This document shows, one piece after another, positions 36,334-47,262 of a stretch of 64,000 nt of DNA (the stretch's first letter is position 1; the number at the start of each line of letters is the position of its first letter). Under the pieces are notes generated by a model. That model worked only from the letters and a program-made list of their open reading frames with translations, was not told the origin of the DNA and made no database searches. The stretch lies in contig MU001493.1 in NCBI GenBank assembly GCA_010093485.1, forward strand, positions 1,577,601-1,641,600, given 5' to 3'. The DNA comes from Karstenula rhodostoma CBS 690.94. Its lineage: Eukaryota > Ascomycota > Dothideomycetes > Pleosporales > Didymosphaeriaceae. The position numbers were made by a program, and so were the translations under genes.

Positions 36334-38942
36334 GCTGCCCGTCGCCTGAGATCCAGCTCGCCACGTACATACATCCGTACGTACATGTGCATCCCGCCTG
36401 CGCTGCTTCGTCCCGCGCTTGCGGTACGTGCACGTGCAGCCTGCCATGCCTGCCGGGAGCGGTGCAGTTCGCATCCTCACCCCCGCCCTCGCGAAGCATG
36501 CTTCGTCTCTCCTACACACAGTACTCACGCTGAACGGGTTCACCGACGTCCACGCTAGTCTACCCTGTCAAGCCGCCCTCCTTCTGCTGTCGTCTGGGCG
36601 GCACCCACCTCCTCTAGCGTCCTGAGGCCGGTGACACATCGCCCCGAAGAACGTACCTTCATGCACATTTCCGCCCTGGGCCCCGTTTTGCGCGCCTGCC
36701 TATCGCGCGAGCATCTTGCTTCCATAAACTCCATCTCTGCGCTCCAGAATGCTGACCCGGGGCGAGTGTGATGAAATGAACGAACACGCAAGCTCGCCCA
36801 AACAAGGCACATCGCCGCTACGGGGACATGGAGTTGCAACTGTTACTGTGTAGAAGGCTGGCAGTGGAAACTGGACCCGGCTGCTTGGTAGTCGTCATGT
36901 CAGAAGTTGCAGGCGTGTCTGAAACTCTCGTCTCGAATTGGATGCTCTGCCTTTGCCCAAGGCAGTAACGCAAGCCGCATTGGTCGCTTGCGTACGGAGG
37001 CAGGATTTCGATGCATATCACAACCTGAACGGGAGCACGCGCCCGGCACACCCATAAACTCCGGATAGCAGACTGGCCGCTTACCAGGACACGGTCGCGA
37101 GGCTTTTGGCACTTCGCACCCTAACGAAGCGAACCTAGCCGCGGGCCTTTCAAGCCTGTCCCAACTGTGTGCACCTCAAAGAGGAACTTTGGAGCGAGAA
37201 GGGGGGAACCGAAGATTGCAGCTGTCCCAGCGCAGTGGTTCACGCAGAGTGCCGTCTGGGATCGCCTATACGCTACGTAGAGGGCTTTAGCGGCGGCCGT
37301 ACGTGTCGGTAAGGCTGCTTGGGGCGCTTGGTCAGCGAAGCACCTGGGAGGCGACGGGCGGATCGAGGCGTGTCGACGCTATGCTCATGGAAACAGTCAG
37401 CGTGCATGGGCTTTTTGCGGTGGACGGAGCGCTAGGAAGATGATGGATCGACGGGGTCGTGGGATGTTTGGCCGCGCGGAGTGGACTGACCCTCCAGCGT
37501 CCAGCCCAGCGTGGTAGATGTTCATAGCGCTCATCCGGGCGAGTAGAAACCTCGCTGAGACATGTGATGCGATGCTCAAAACACACGTACGGGAAGCCCA
37601 GCTTCAGCCGCGGCAGTCTGGTAAATTGCACGTCGCTCGCTGTCAAGACACCTTCCCCACCCTGTCTGCTGTTCGGCAACGCTATTCGTGCTGTTCGTTT
37701 CTGCGAACGGTGGCTTCCTGCCACAAGGTCGTTGTTCCTATGGCACAAGACAGCGACCGCCACAAAAGGGGTGTCGACGCAGAACCACTTGGCTAGGAGA
37801 CTTTGAGAAGGCGCGAATGCGGGGCGAGCAATCAACGAAGCCACCTGCGAGCCAACCTCCATGAAACCGCTAAACGAAGCCTTCTCCGGCGCGACCACTC
37901 CTCCGGTTCTGCTCCAACCAGATGGGAAACCAGAGCGAGTTCTCCTTGGCCGATGATGCATCCTCCTTCCAACCTCGCCAGCCTCCTCTCATGCCTGCCC
38001 ACGGTCATCAGAAGAGGTGCGGTACCCATTGTTCGCATTCATTGCATCGAAGCGCCGCATTCTTATCAAGCGCCCACGCCGACGTGAATGGGGGCGTAAA
38101 CTGCCTTCACATCGCTCAAAAGGATTACAGTTGCCCTTTTAAGATTGTGGGATGGGAATCCACGCGCGCGCTCACGCATCGTTCATAGGTGGGCGCAATC
38201 GCGTCGCGCGCGCTCAAGGTCGGCGAGCAGTTGCCCCTGTCTATAAACAGTCGGATAACGCTCACATGCAGGCATCGTTTCGGACATCACGACGCAGCAA
38301 GAGGGCGTCAGTTGGTGGATCGACGTCCATCCAGTAATGACGAGAACGAGGCCACATTATGTGAACCCGGATGGACGGTCGCATGGCCCCTGGCCAAAAC
38401 GGAGCAATAGTTGATTGCCGGCATCTGACATGGTTCCAATCACCCTGGTCTCGCTGATCCGGCCATGGACGTTCAGCATGCCGGTACGGCCGATATCGCG
38501 CCCAGGACAGACCAGTTTGCAAACATTTTCTGCAGCTGTACGGGCGCCTGCATGCTAAAGGCAGTGCGGCACCGCCGCTATATATACACAAGATCATTGG
38601 CACCGCCTGAGCGACAGGTCTCGCGCATGAACATTGATCTGCCACGACGCCACCACCTACTATCACTGGGTGAAGCGAGAATGGCGGTGTGAGGCTACAA
38701 CGTGCATCTCTTCAGCTCCATACATTAGCATGCTCCACATTCTCGGCTGCAGTTAGACCTGTTCTACAACACGACTCGCGAACGTCCATTTAGAGACTCG
38801 CCTCAGCCCTATGCCGCTCAGACCTGGTATCTGGAATGAAACTGACATAGGCAAAGACTAGCATTACACGTTATCCCGGCAGTTTTTGAAGCTGTCAGTT
38901 GAAGCATGCACATCACCCTTATGAGTCCGGTAGATGAAGAGG

Positions 38943-38964
38943 TCCCGACGGGGCACCGTCGGGA
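38943..38964 (+). repeat. Perfect 9-bp hairpin with GGCA loop
   Basis: TCCCGACGG and CCGTCGGGA are exact reverse complements separated by GGCA, followed by TATTTTA. It looks like a bacterial intrinsic terminator in shape but lies in fungal intergenic DNA with no gene ending at it. Confidence 0.7.
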
Positions 38965-39648
38965 TATTTTATGACTACCATCAATATGATTGCGCTGACT
39001 CCCTTCCTTATACTTCATCACACCGAAGAAGAACCCTGGTGTGCCATTGTGAGGACGACTACGAGAGCTATGATGCCGAAACCCGGACCTTTCAGGTATA
39101 CGGCAGCCTGCATGGATTGTGGAACCCTGAAATATAGGCGCACCGTCCCACGGCATAGTCGACGATCTAGGTTAACTATGCAGTTGTCGATGTCATCCCA
39201 ACACGAGGGTCAGAAAGCCTTTCTCATCTGACCGACCCCCGTCCTATTGTTCAGAACGTAATCGGATCAGACACATTTGAAACCAACATCCAACGATGAG
39301 TATCTTGATGAGGACTGGTGGCCGGGCCTCTTGCTTCATGAGCAGAAGATCCGACAATGTTCTTACGATACGTAGGCAAAAACGCCCTTCCGGCATACGG
39401 CATACGGCCTATATAACGCTCAGGTGAGCTATCTCACCGAGTAGTTAAACAATGCAATATACTGTGGCTTGCCCAGCCAGTGGATGAGATCTCTTCCCTT
39501 CCTACCGAAACCCCGCTATGCCAACACGGTCTGGAGTTCGAAGGTGTTATGCTGTATGAAGCGTGACCGCAACACTAATGACTCGGTGAATTTCGTGTTT
39601 GCAAGATTCATTTAGAATTCATCACCAGTCCAGCACGATCAAGAGATT

Positions 39649-40118
39649 TTAACATAAAAAATTGGATAGCTTCGTGGCTCTCCAACTTACTCCAAGTTTG
39701 AGTAAGCTTACCTCCAAATCTACCCCGCCTACTCCAAATCGAATACCGAACGTGCACATGTCCTGCATTGCTAGTACCACACTGGTGTGGATGCTTGCTC
39801 GAGATTGTTTTGTCTAGAAGTGTGGCTCGAGGAAGTTACCTGCAAACAGTTGCCCGCCACATACCACGTGTCAAAGATCAACTGAACCATAACTCTGGCC
39901 ACATTTATGAACTTCTCAATATCCAGAGACGCCGCCAACGACGATCCGCTGCACGCCAAGACATAACCCAAACTATAGCCAGTCAACCAAGCTAGCGGGC
40001 GCTCCCATCCCGGTATCGCCTGTGTTTTAGGGTCACATTTTACTCGGTCGAGACGGACGAACACTTCTCTTCGGAAATATTCGTGCAGCGGACACAGGTA
40101 GCCACCCTGACTCCCCAT
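39649..40118 (-). CDS. Possible small two-exon gene or gene fragment, unknown
   Basis: A minus-strand frame from ATG 40118 (MGSQGGYLCPLHEYF) runs 93 codons to 39840, where a perfect CAG|GTAACT donor occurs. A matching acceptor (AATGCAG) at 39763 would join in phase 0 to a second exon, 39649-39762 (DMCTFGIRFGVGGVD...), giving about 130 residues with a 77-nt intron. Exon 1 contains WERPLAWLTGYSLGYVLACS and FDTWYVAG, which look protein-like, but I cannot name a family. It may be the remnant of a larger gene. It lies 340 bp downstream of the ACR3 stop, on the same strand. Confidence 0.3.
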
Positions 40119-40460
40119 TTAAAGTTCTATCCTCGGTATGAGTCTAGTTTTTCTCGCCGGAAAATTGCGAGATGAAGATCGCTCGGTATACGGGTAGTGA
40201 TCACTCAATGACTAGTAGCCTCTCATTGTCCTGGTATCTGTACCGAGCACTTACGTGCCCGGTCGCAAATCAAGTCGTGAGCTAGTCTCCAAGCTCTACC
40301 ACTCATTGCACGTCACGCTCACATGAACATGGCTTATCGTCAATCGATTTTCATTGAGTACCAGAGGATAGCTTGGCTTTTAGAACAGCTTTCGAGAAAC
40401 GTCTTCGCATTGATTGGCATACCGCCGATTGATATCGGACATGACTTCGAGGCCAACTTC

Positions 40461-42234
40461 CTATACCCACTGCCATCTGGCCCTCAGCCACTTCAGCACG
40501 TAGACTAGAGCTACTAGGACTGGCACCTCGATCAGGGGTCCTACTGTGCTTGCAAGGGCTTGTCCACTTCCTGCACCATACACTGCGACCACCACAGCTA
40601 TGGCCAACTCGAAGTTATTGCTCGCAGCGGTGAAGCTTTGAGTACAACTTACTTTGTATCCGAAGCCCATTTTCCAGCAGAACCAGACCGTGCTGGAGAA
40701 GATGACCAGAAAATATACCAGTAACGGAGCGCATACGCGCAGGACGTCAGTGATCTGCCTGACCACATGAGCCCCCTGGCTCGCGAACAGAACAATGATA
40801 GTATAAAGCAGCCCAATCAACGAAAATGGCGCAATATACCTGATGAATCTTCTCTGGTATCGATCTTCGCCGATAAGTTTCCTGAGCAGGAGGCGCGTGA
40901 GCACCGCTGCGCCCAGCGGAATCCCCAGGAAGACGCCCACGCTCTGAGCAACTTTATCGTATGAGACGCCCGTCTTTTCGCCGTGACTGACGACGTTTAT
41001 GTAAAAAATGGAAAAAGGCGCGAAAAGCACAATTTGCAGGATCGAGTTGAACGCCACTAGTACAGCGCAGTAATCACCGTCACCCTTGGCAAGATCAGTC
41101 CAGATGAGCACCATGGCAATGCAGCGGGCTATCCCCACGAAGATCAGGCCCTCGCGTAGATCCTGGCGGTCTGGGAGGAAGGTCCATGCAAGGCTCACCA
41201 TGAAAAGCGGCGCAACGATCCAGTTCAGGACGAAGCTTATGCCTGCGAAAGGTTAACAAAGTGTTGCCACTTTAAATCCCTGTATACGATTGTATTGGAC
41301 GACAAGAGCCATGTACTTCTTCGGTTCACTTACCAATTTGTACCCACAGTTCACGCGAGGTGAGTAGCAAATGCAGAGACTCGAACCTGACCTTGCACAG
41401 TATAGGGTACATCATAACCAACAAGCCAATTGCTGTGCTCTGTTAGCCAACTCCTCCACGTTTCTCAGATCTTGTAGATTCGAAATGGCGAACGAGATCA
41501 GGTTTCGCGGTGCTGTACTACTGTGTAGCGCCGCGTAGCGTACGCCCGATGGGTACCACGCAGCTGGTAACTTTGGAGTCTCCACCATTCTTCTACGGAT
41601 AATACGGGATTGAATAGTACTAGTCCTGGGCGCGTGGCTACCATGAGATTTGTAAATCTTCGAGTCTTTATGATTGCGATGAGCACATCGTAGCTCTGCA
41701 GGGCATTTCGTCCGAAACTTTGAGGACGACGACGTCAAGCCGGGTCCCAGCTAGCAGAGACACTTGTGCCCTCGCCCGTGCGCCGGCGCTCATGCAACCA
41801 CTTGATCGCCGTACCGCCGAAGTAGCACCTATCCGGACGGGGAATAAGAACGTTAAGTCACGTACCTATGGGAATGCTGACACCCACAAATTCGCCCTTT
41901 TGCAGCGCTGGGCCGACTGAATCGACTGTGTTTCCCAGCACGATGCCGATGGCCATGGCAAGGATGATCCATATCACGAGAAACCGATCAAGGAAGGAGA
42001 GGCCTTTAAGCGGAGGTTGAATCTTCTCGTCTTCTGTGTGTAGGGTCAGTGTATTGCTGCATTGGTACGGTAATAATAAATGTGCTCAGGGAGTACCATG
42101 GTATTGGTATATGAGAACTCACCAACGAGATGGTTCGACTGCGCGGTATTGCTTCCTTTCTCGACATCGTTCGAGGGTGAGGGTTGTTCGTCACGAGGTC
42201 TTGACTGAAACGCTGGGTGCGTTATTTCATTCAT
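40461..42234 (-). CDS. ACR3: ACR3-family arsenite efflux transporter
   Basis: Four exons, 42123-42234, 41866-42033, 41334-41432 and 40461-41242, encode 386 residues; introns are 89, 433 and 91 nt. Joining restores the typical run GEFVGVSIPIAIGLLVMMYPILCKV, then ELWVQIGISFVLNWIVAPLFM. About ten membrane segments follow a 45-residue polar N-terminus. The essential cysteine of the family is Cys167 in GIARCIAMVLIW, and the conserved glutamate of the ninth helix is Glu338 in ASNNFELAIA. The protein exports arsenite (and possibly antimonite) across the plasma membrane, driven by the proton gradient (family knowledge). The 433-nt second intron is far longer than the others in this window. No arsenate reductase, ArsH or arsenic methyltransferase gene is nearby. 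Confidence 0.93.
41433..41865 (-). other. Unusually long intron 2 of ACR3 (433 nt)
   Basis: Flanking exons join cleanly in phase (ATA G|GT ... CAG|CA) and match the family without a gap, so the whole interval appears to be intron. It is several times longer than most introns here (44-127 nt; LAE1 intron 1 is 213) and may contain an inserted element, although no inverted repeat or target duplication was recognised. Confidence 0.7.
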
Positions 42235-44390
42235 TCTGTGGTGATCCGGTGTAGAGTATCCCCTTGCATTCTCTTATTGCTGTCCTTCGCCGATTTTATG
42301 TCTCAAAACATTTGGAGATCGCTGCGCGTGGCCTGCCAATCAAAGGGAGGCAGTGACATACCATTTGCCAAGTCGCTAACCTTTTCGTTGGCAGAAAATA
42401 GCGGCCGGTCAAAATCCGGTAGGCGGTCAGAGTTTGGACCGAGGACCAACGGGGCTATCCTTAACGTCATTGAAGCTATCATCAACACGTCAATAGTAGC
42501 TATACATCTACTGCAGTCCGATCAATTAGGATTATTACAGAAAAGTCATGACAGCGCAACTCACCCTGGAGGTACTACTAATCGTAGTTCAAATGTTCGT
42601 TGGCACGTTCACACGTGCCAACCCAACCTTCGAAACAACCGTAAGAGAGGTCTCATCAAAACTACACTCATCTCGTTCATGCTATTATTGTACTACCTGC
42701 TTATGGTGGCGTCCTTGTCCCACCTGGCAGGCAATTTCTTTTTGGTTCCATTAAATCAAATCAAACTCATCTAATCTTCTGCCTCACAAAGGCCGTGACA
42801 TTCCTGCCAATTCTCACACGTCGACTTGCTCTTGATTGACATTGCTTTCTCTGTTATTCAACCCTGCTCGGCATTGCAAATTCTCTTGTGGGCTAGATTC
42901 AGTAGTACCTGACTAAGTTTGCTGGGCATCCTACAACATGTTTGTCAAGGCAGAGTTAACATACTTTTGTACAAATCGCGCATACGTGCTGTACATTATC
43001 AGTTAAGACGGTATTTCATTGTATCTCATGAACGTACTTGTTGTCATAAACTATGTCGACAGAAGTGACTACGATAGGATATGCAAGTAGTGATGGGATA
43101 ATACTGTGAGGCAAGTCCACGACGTATTATCGGTGCCTGACAAAAGTTCTTCACCCACCTTCCCATAGCGCTGGCATGGGGTTTTCGCATATATGTGTAC
43201 TGTAGAAAAGTAGCTATTAGAGAAACTTTGTTGAAAAGAGAATTTTAGGCGTAGGCTAGAGTATTCAAACGTAAAAAAATAGTCAAATGTGATACTTCGC
43301 GCGCTTTTGCAAGCCTCGGCAAAACACAGTAGAGGAACTCGGTGGGGTGCCAAGTAAAAAAAAATAGTATATGTAGATATTTTAGCTAATACTTATTTTT
43401 ACGTGGTAGATGTATTGGCTGGGAATTGCGAAAATCTCAAATATCACATGCCAGCGCCGTGAGTAGGCGGGGGAGAAACTTTCACAAAGCACAACATCTG
43501 CATATCTCCGAGGAGCATCATATTTTCTGGAGGACGCTTCCGAAACATCGCTTATGTTCTTGAATGGTTTATATTGCATATGAAATCAATATTGCGACCC
43601 GAGGTCTGCTGGAAGTATTATAGTAGCGATGCAAAGTAACCCTATGTTCCCAAAAACGCTAAACGTCTCTTTGTCCATCTGAGTAATGTTCATGATTGAA
43701 ACCTAATCATATATGAGAAGTTATACATTGAGCAGTGGGTGGTAGGTGTGCAGGAGCAGTGATTATAGTCGCGAGTAATACCTAGTTGGTGGATATCAGT
43801 ACGAATAAATACCCTAGTGCAGCCTATGAAGTTGTAAATTACAGGAAATGAAGCGGAGTAGTGAATTTGCTCAGATTGATGTTCGTATGATGAAGTAGAA
43901 GTAACATATGAACATTGAGAGAAAAGGATATATGTATCTGTATTGAGAAAATGTCCTCTATAGGGAAGACATAAACGAGATCAAACTCGGAATCGGTCAA
44001 GAGACGCCCTTGAGCCGACCCGCTCATTCATCGCTTGACACCCTGTTGACAGTGCGGGCTTCGAATCATGATGAAGATAATGACCCCCTAAGGCGGTAGA
44101 GTTGAGCATGCCGCACCTTCCCTTGAAGCACTAAATAATTGGTCCATGTGGTGAAGGCATTTTACGGTATCCGGTTGTCAACAGACCATCGACGGCTCTC
44201 GGGAAGGCCAGGCCTTGAAGCCCATCTTTTGTGAGCGATAGGCTTCTATCACACTTTTCAACAAAGCTGGATGGCCTCTGGTGATAACGGCCTCAGGGGA
44301 GGTGATCATTACTCTGCTCCTTGAAAGTGGAAAGCGAGCTTGTTTAATGCAGAACCAGTATAATTATGTGAGATTTCTTCCTTTGTGTGC
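42235..44390. other. A+T-rich gene-free block
   Basis: From about 42.8 to 44.4 kb the sequence is visibly richer in A and T than the rest of the window and contains no frame with a domain. The first 500 bp must include the ACR3 promoter. The composition would suit a repeat altered by repeat-induced point mutation, but CpA/TpG ratios were not computed and no transposase remnant was identified. Confidence 0.5.
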
Positions 44391-45191
44391 TCACTCGAGC
44401 CATCCCTCTACCCAATGACTCTCTTCCATTTGGCGTGACGATGGTACGTAGCACTCAAGACCATACGCTTGGAAGTTGATATGCTGGGGAATGAGAACAT
44501 CTCTCGAGGTACGATTCGTCGTTTCTGCGACGCCAGCAGGCAACACACCGGCGCACATTACGGCGACGCCGTCGGGGTTGAGACGACTGTTCAAGGCATG
44601 TAAATCCGCTCCAAGTGCCCAGTATCGCCCAATTCCGGAGAGTGTTGAGGTGTATTTGACAAGCTCTATGGCTCGCAACCCAGTTGCACCGTTCGGCATG
44701 GACGAATACTTCAAGTAGTGCCCAGCTTGATGGACGAACTTCACCAGGTACCGGCTGTTGCGCTTGCTTGAGAGTGAATCGCGAAGACGGCCTTCGAAGA
44801 GTTGAGAAAGAGTCAGGCATGGACCTTGACCTAATTCGTGGTCGTGGAGGACGTGCACTTGCTTCATGATCGCTCGAACGAGCGCATCCAGCATGCGACC
44901 CTCGCCACGCCCGCTGATACCGTCGATGATCCGAGGCGGTATGTCCCGAGTGAAGGCATTGGCTGAAGCTTGCAGGAGCGGGCGCGCTTCCCGATATACT
45001 AATTTGCATGTCGATAGGATAGCGACAGGGACCGATTTAATGATGAAGATTAAGCGGTGCGATGGCTCATCAGGATGACGTGTTTGATGGCGTTTGATCG
45101 ATCGTGGGAGGTTCTCATAGACCAAAAGCCGTAACTCTTTGGGAAGGTCTAAGAAGCGAAACGGCTCGACTTCTTTGTTGCCGCGCATCAT
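44391..45191 (-). CDS. F-box-like (2EXR-type) fungal protein
   Basis: Intronless frame of 266 residues starting Met-Met (ATG 45191; ATG 45188 is the alternative). The opening FRFLDLPKELRLLVYENLPRSI is the F-box-like segment seen in a large family of fungal proteins of unknown role. It is followed by VAILSTCKLVYREARPLLQA, typical of the same family, in which such an STCK..YREA helix is a hallmark. The rest is helical with no catalytic motif. It may be an SCF ligase specificity subunit, but divergent members often lack Skp1 binding; function is unassigned. Confidence 0.8.
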   Translation of the reverse strand: MMRGNKEVEPFRFLDLPKELRLLVYENLPRSIKRHQTRHPDEPSHRLIFIIKSVPVAILSTCKLVYREARPLLQASANAFTRDIPPRIIDGISGRGEGRMLDALVRAIMKQVHVLHDHELGQGPCLTLSQLFEGRLRDSLSSKRNSRYLVKFVHQAGHYLKYSSMPNGATGLRAIELVKYTSTLSGIGRYWALGADLHALNSRLNPDGVAVMCAGVLPAGVAETTNRTSRDVLIPQHINFQAYGLECYVPSSRQMEESHWVEGWLE

Positions 45192-47262
45192 AGGATGTAT
45201 AGATTTCTACGTACGAGCGAGTGTTCGGAGTTGCGGGAGGTTGCAGATGTGGTGGTGGTACAGGAAAGAGGCATGCGATACTATGCAGCGACAGACATGC
45301 ACGAAATAGATAAGAGACGAGCGCGGAAAGAAAGAAAGGCAATTGTGCAAGCTACACGAAGGTATAATTACGAGGCTGCTGAGAAGGAGAAGGGCAAGTG
45401 GGCGGATGGGAGCTGCCCTATTTTTGGTTGCCTAGGGCTTACTTTCTGTCCGCTGTGGCTCGTGGGGTGGCTCGTGGGGTGGCTTGTTCCGTGGGGGCCA
45501 TTTTCTGGTCACGATTCTGCAGGCAGCACGAGAGCATCGTCGGCAGCGAGAATAGCATTTGAACATGGCACGCGCAAGGAAGCGGGTGACTCTTGTGCAT
45601 CGCTTCGCTGGCTCTGCAGTTAATTACTCTGTGTAGGAGTCCAACCTGCCCGATCAGAAGGCCGTTGCATTTGTGGCGAACCTGGAATACAAATTGTAGC
45701 ACAAATCCACAATGTTTAGTACCTTGACGGGATTGTGGGCACCGTGTCCTAAATGAGAAACTAGTAAAGAAACGCACTGGTATTCGTTGTTTTGGATTTG
45801 CGAGTTGCTTTCCCTGCACCGACATGGCTGACTTGACGACGGACACGACAAGAGCATGTGACAGTGAGGCCCTCGGTCCATGTCCCGCAGGACCAGGCAC
45901 ATCTTCTCACGTCGGTACAATAATAGCTGTGTGATGCACGGCAAAGTTGCAATCTCGATGGTGCTCGCAGAGGGCAAGTGGAGCCGGGGGACGGAGGAGG
46001 TGGGGTACCTCTCTAAGTATGTAGGATTTTCACTTTGGCGTAAGGACTAAGCTAATCTGGCCCCATGTACGATACTTGAAGAGGCGTAGAGATCACCATG
46101 AGAGCGGGACAATATGAGGCGTCGCGCTCTGCTAATGCAAGGCGTGCCCAGCGTCTGTGCGCAGACTAGCCAAAAGAGATTAGCGCACATGCGCTGACAC
46201 ATGTACTGGAATCCCGACCATGGAGAGTCGACGCGAGGTCGAATGCCATGTAGAGGTGAGTTGGGAGTAGTATACAAGGACGGGTGTGACGCGGGCGCTG
46301 CACAGCGGGCTGAGTGAATGGCAGCATCCGTTGAGGGCCCTGCAGTGCACATGTCGAGTCCCCCCCACGCTTGTCTGGTCGGGTTGACCAACATAACTAC
46401 CTCGTACCTACCACCTAGTGTCGGGCGGTGTTGCGGGAGCGTCCGCTGCGGGAGTGTTGCACCTGTCTCGCCACGTTTCCACGACAAACAAATGCTGCGT
46501 CGCGAGAGCGCAGCGCGTGGTCGGGAGGTCTGGTGTCTGGTGTCTGGTGTTTGGACGATGTGCACCGACACGCTGCCCAGGTGAGGTCGTGTGCATTGTG
46601 GGTGCGCAGGATCGCCCGGAAGCGACTCGCCGACGACGCGCGCTACTCCAGAAGCGGCAAGGCGGACTCAGGTCCACGTCTCCGAATGTCACGCCACCGA
46701 AAGTGGTCTGATTCCCTTCTCCAAGCACAGTCACAGTGCACAGCTTGGCTTCAGCGCGTGCCAGATGGGTTTTCGCCCGTAGCCAGGTGCTTTTCTGGAT
46801 GCCAGCCTGCCAACCGCCTCGCAACACACAGTTCATCGCGACGAGCCTAGAAGCATCTTTGCCAGTACCGCCAACCCCTTGGAACTGGCCAGCCGTTATC
46901 AACGCTTCCCGCCATCTGCCATCTGCAGACCGCCGAGCTGCCCACACCCATAACCCGGGCGGGTCCCGTAATCATCCTAGCAAAGAGAAGACCCTGCACG
47001 TTGCTGGGCCTGCTCCCTTCCCTTCCCCTCCACACTTCACCACCAAACCTCGCAACTCTTAACTTTCCCACATCTTTGACCTCGTGCACTGTGATCGAGG
47101 GAACGCGCGAGCTTATCTACAATTGTCGCAGCTTTGTCCAGGCCTTCCTCCCGCGGGGTTAGTCTCACCACCCTGCGTGGCGCCTCGCCCCATCGTTACC
47201 TGACCATCTCCTGATCCTCACCTGAGATCTCTTGAGCCTCCGGCAAATCTCTGACAATCACG
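45192..47262. promoter_or_regulatory. 2.1-kb intergenic region upstream of bHLH gene
   Basis: It separates the F-box-like gene from the divergent bHLH gene. Long overlapping frames on both strands (up to about 180 codons at 46408-46947) have no domain and are judged chance. A 12-nt tandem repeat lies at 45456-45484. The 300 bp before the bHLH ATG are pyrimidine-rich. A long regulatory region suits a transcription factor gene (inference). Confidence 0.45.
45456..45484 (+). repeat. 12-nt tandem repeat (TGGCTCGTGGGG)2.4
   Basis: Two full units and a partial third. Translated forward it gives a repeated Leu-Val-Gly-Trp, which makes an otherwise random frame look membrane-like. Confidence 0.85.

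Larger units (their letters stand above)
35298..40460. other. Gene-poor 5.2 kb block between LAE1 and ACR3
   Basis: The first 700 bp upstream of LAE1 are G+C-rich and purine-biased on the plus strand and probably form its promoter and 5' leader. Beyond that the sequence holds minisatellites (35769-35803, 36304-36333), a perfect hairpin (38943-38964) and scattered short frames. The longest, about 209 codons on the minus strand at 37332-37961, has no recognisable domain. One possible small spliced gene, 39649-40118, is listed separately. No RNA gene was recognised. Confidence 0.5.

Noticed and set aside
37332..37961. 209-codon minus-strand frame
   Set aside because: No recognisable motif and overlapping frames on the other strand; left as intergenic, though a transcript would change this.
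41412..41738. 108-codon frame inside ACR3 intron 2
   Set aside because: It begins and ends within the intron/exon region; the ACR3 protein is continuous without it.
43980..44100. TTCGAATC resembling a tRNA T-loop near 44070
   Set aside because: Flanking bases do not form a T-stem, and no acceptor or anticodon arm was found at tRNA spacing.
45195..45623. 142-codon plus-strand frame with an apparent membrane stretch
   Set aside because: The Leu-Val-Gly-Trp run is a translated 12-nt tandem repeat; the start is 4 bp from the divergent F-box-like ATG.
46408..46947. 179-codon minus-strand frame
   Set aside because: Overlaps two plus-strand frames of similar length with no domain; best read as the bHLH promoter region.
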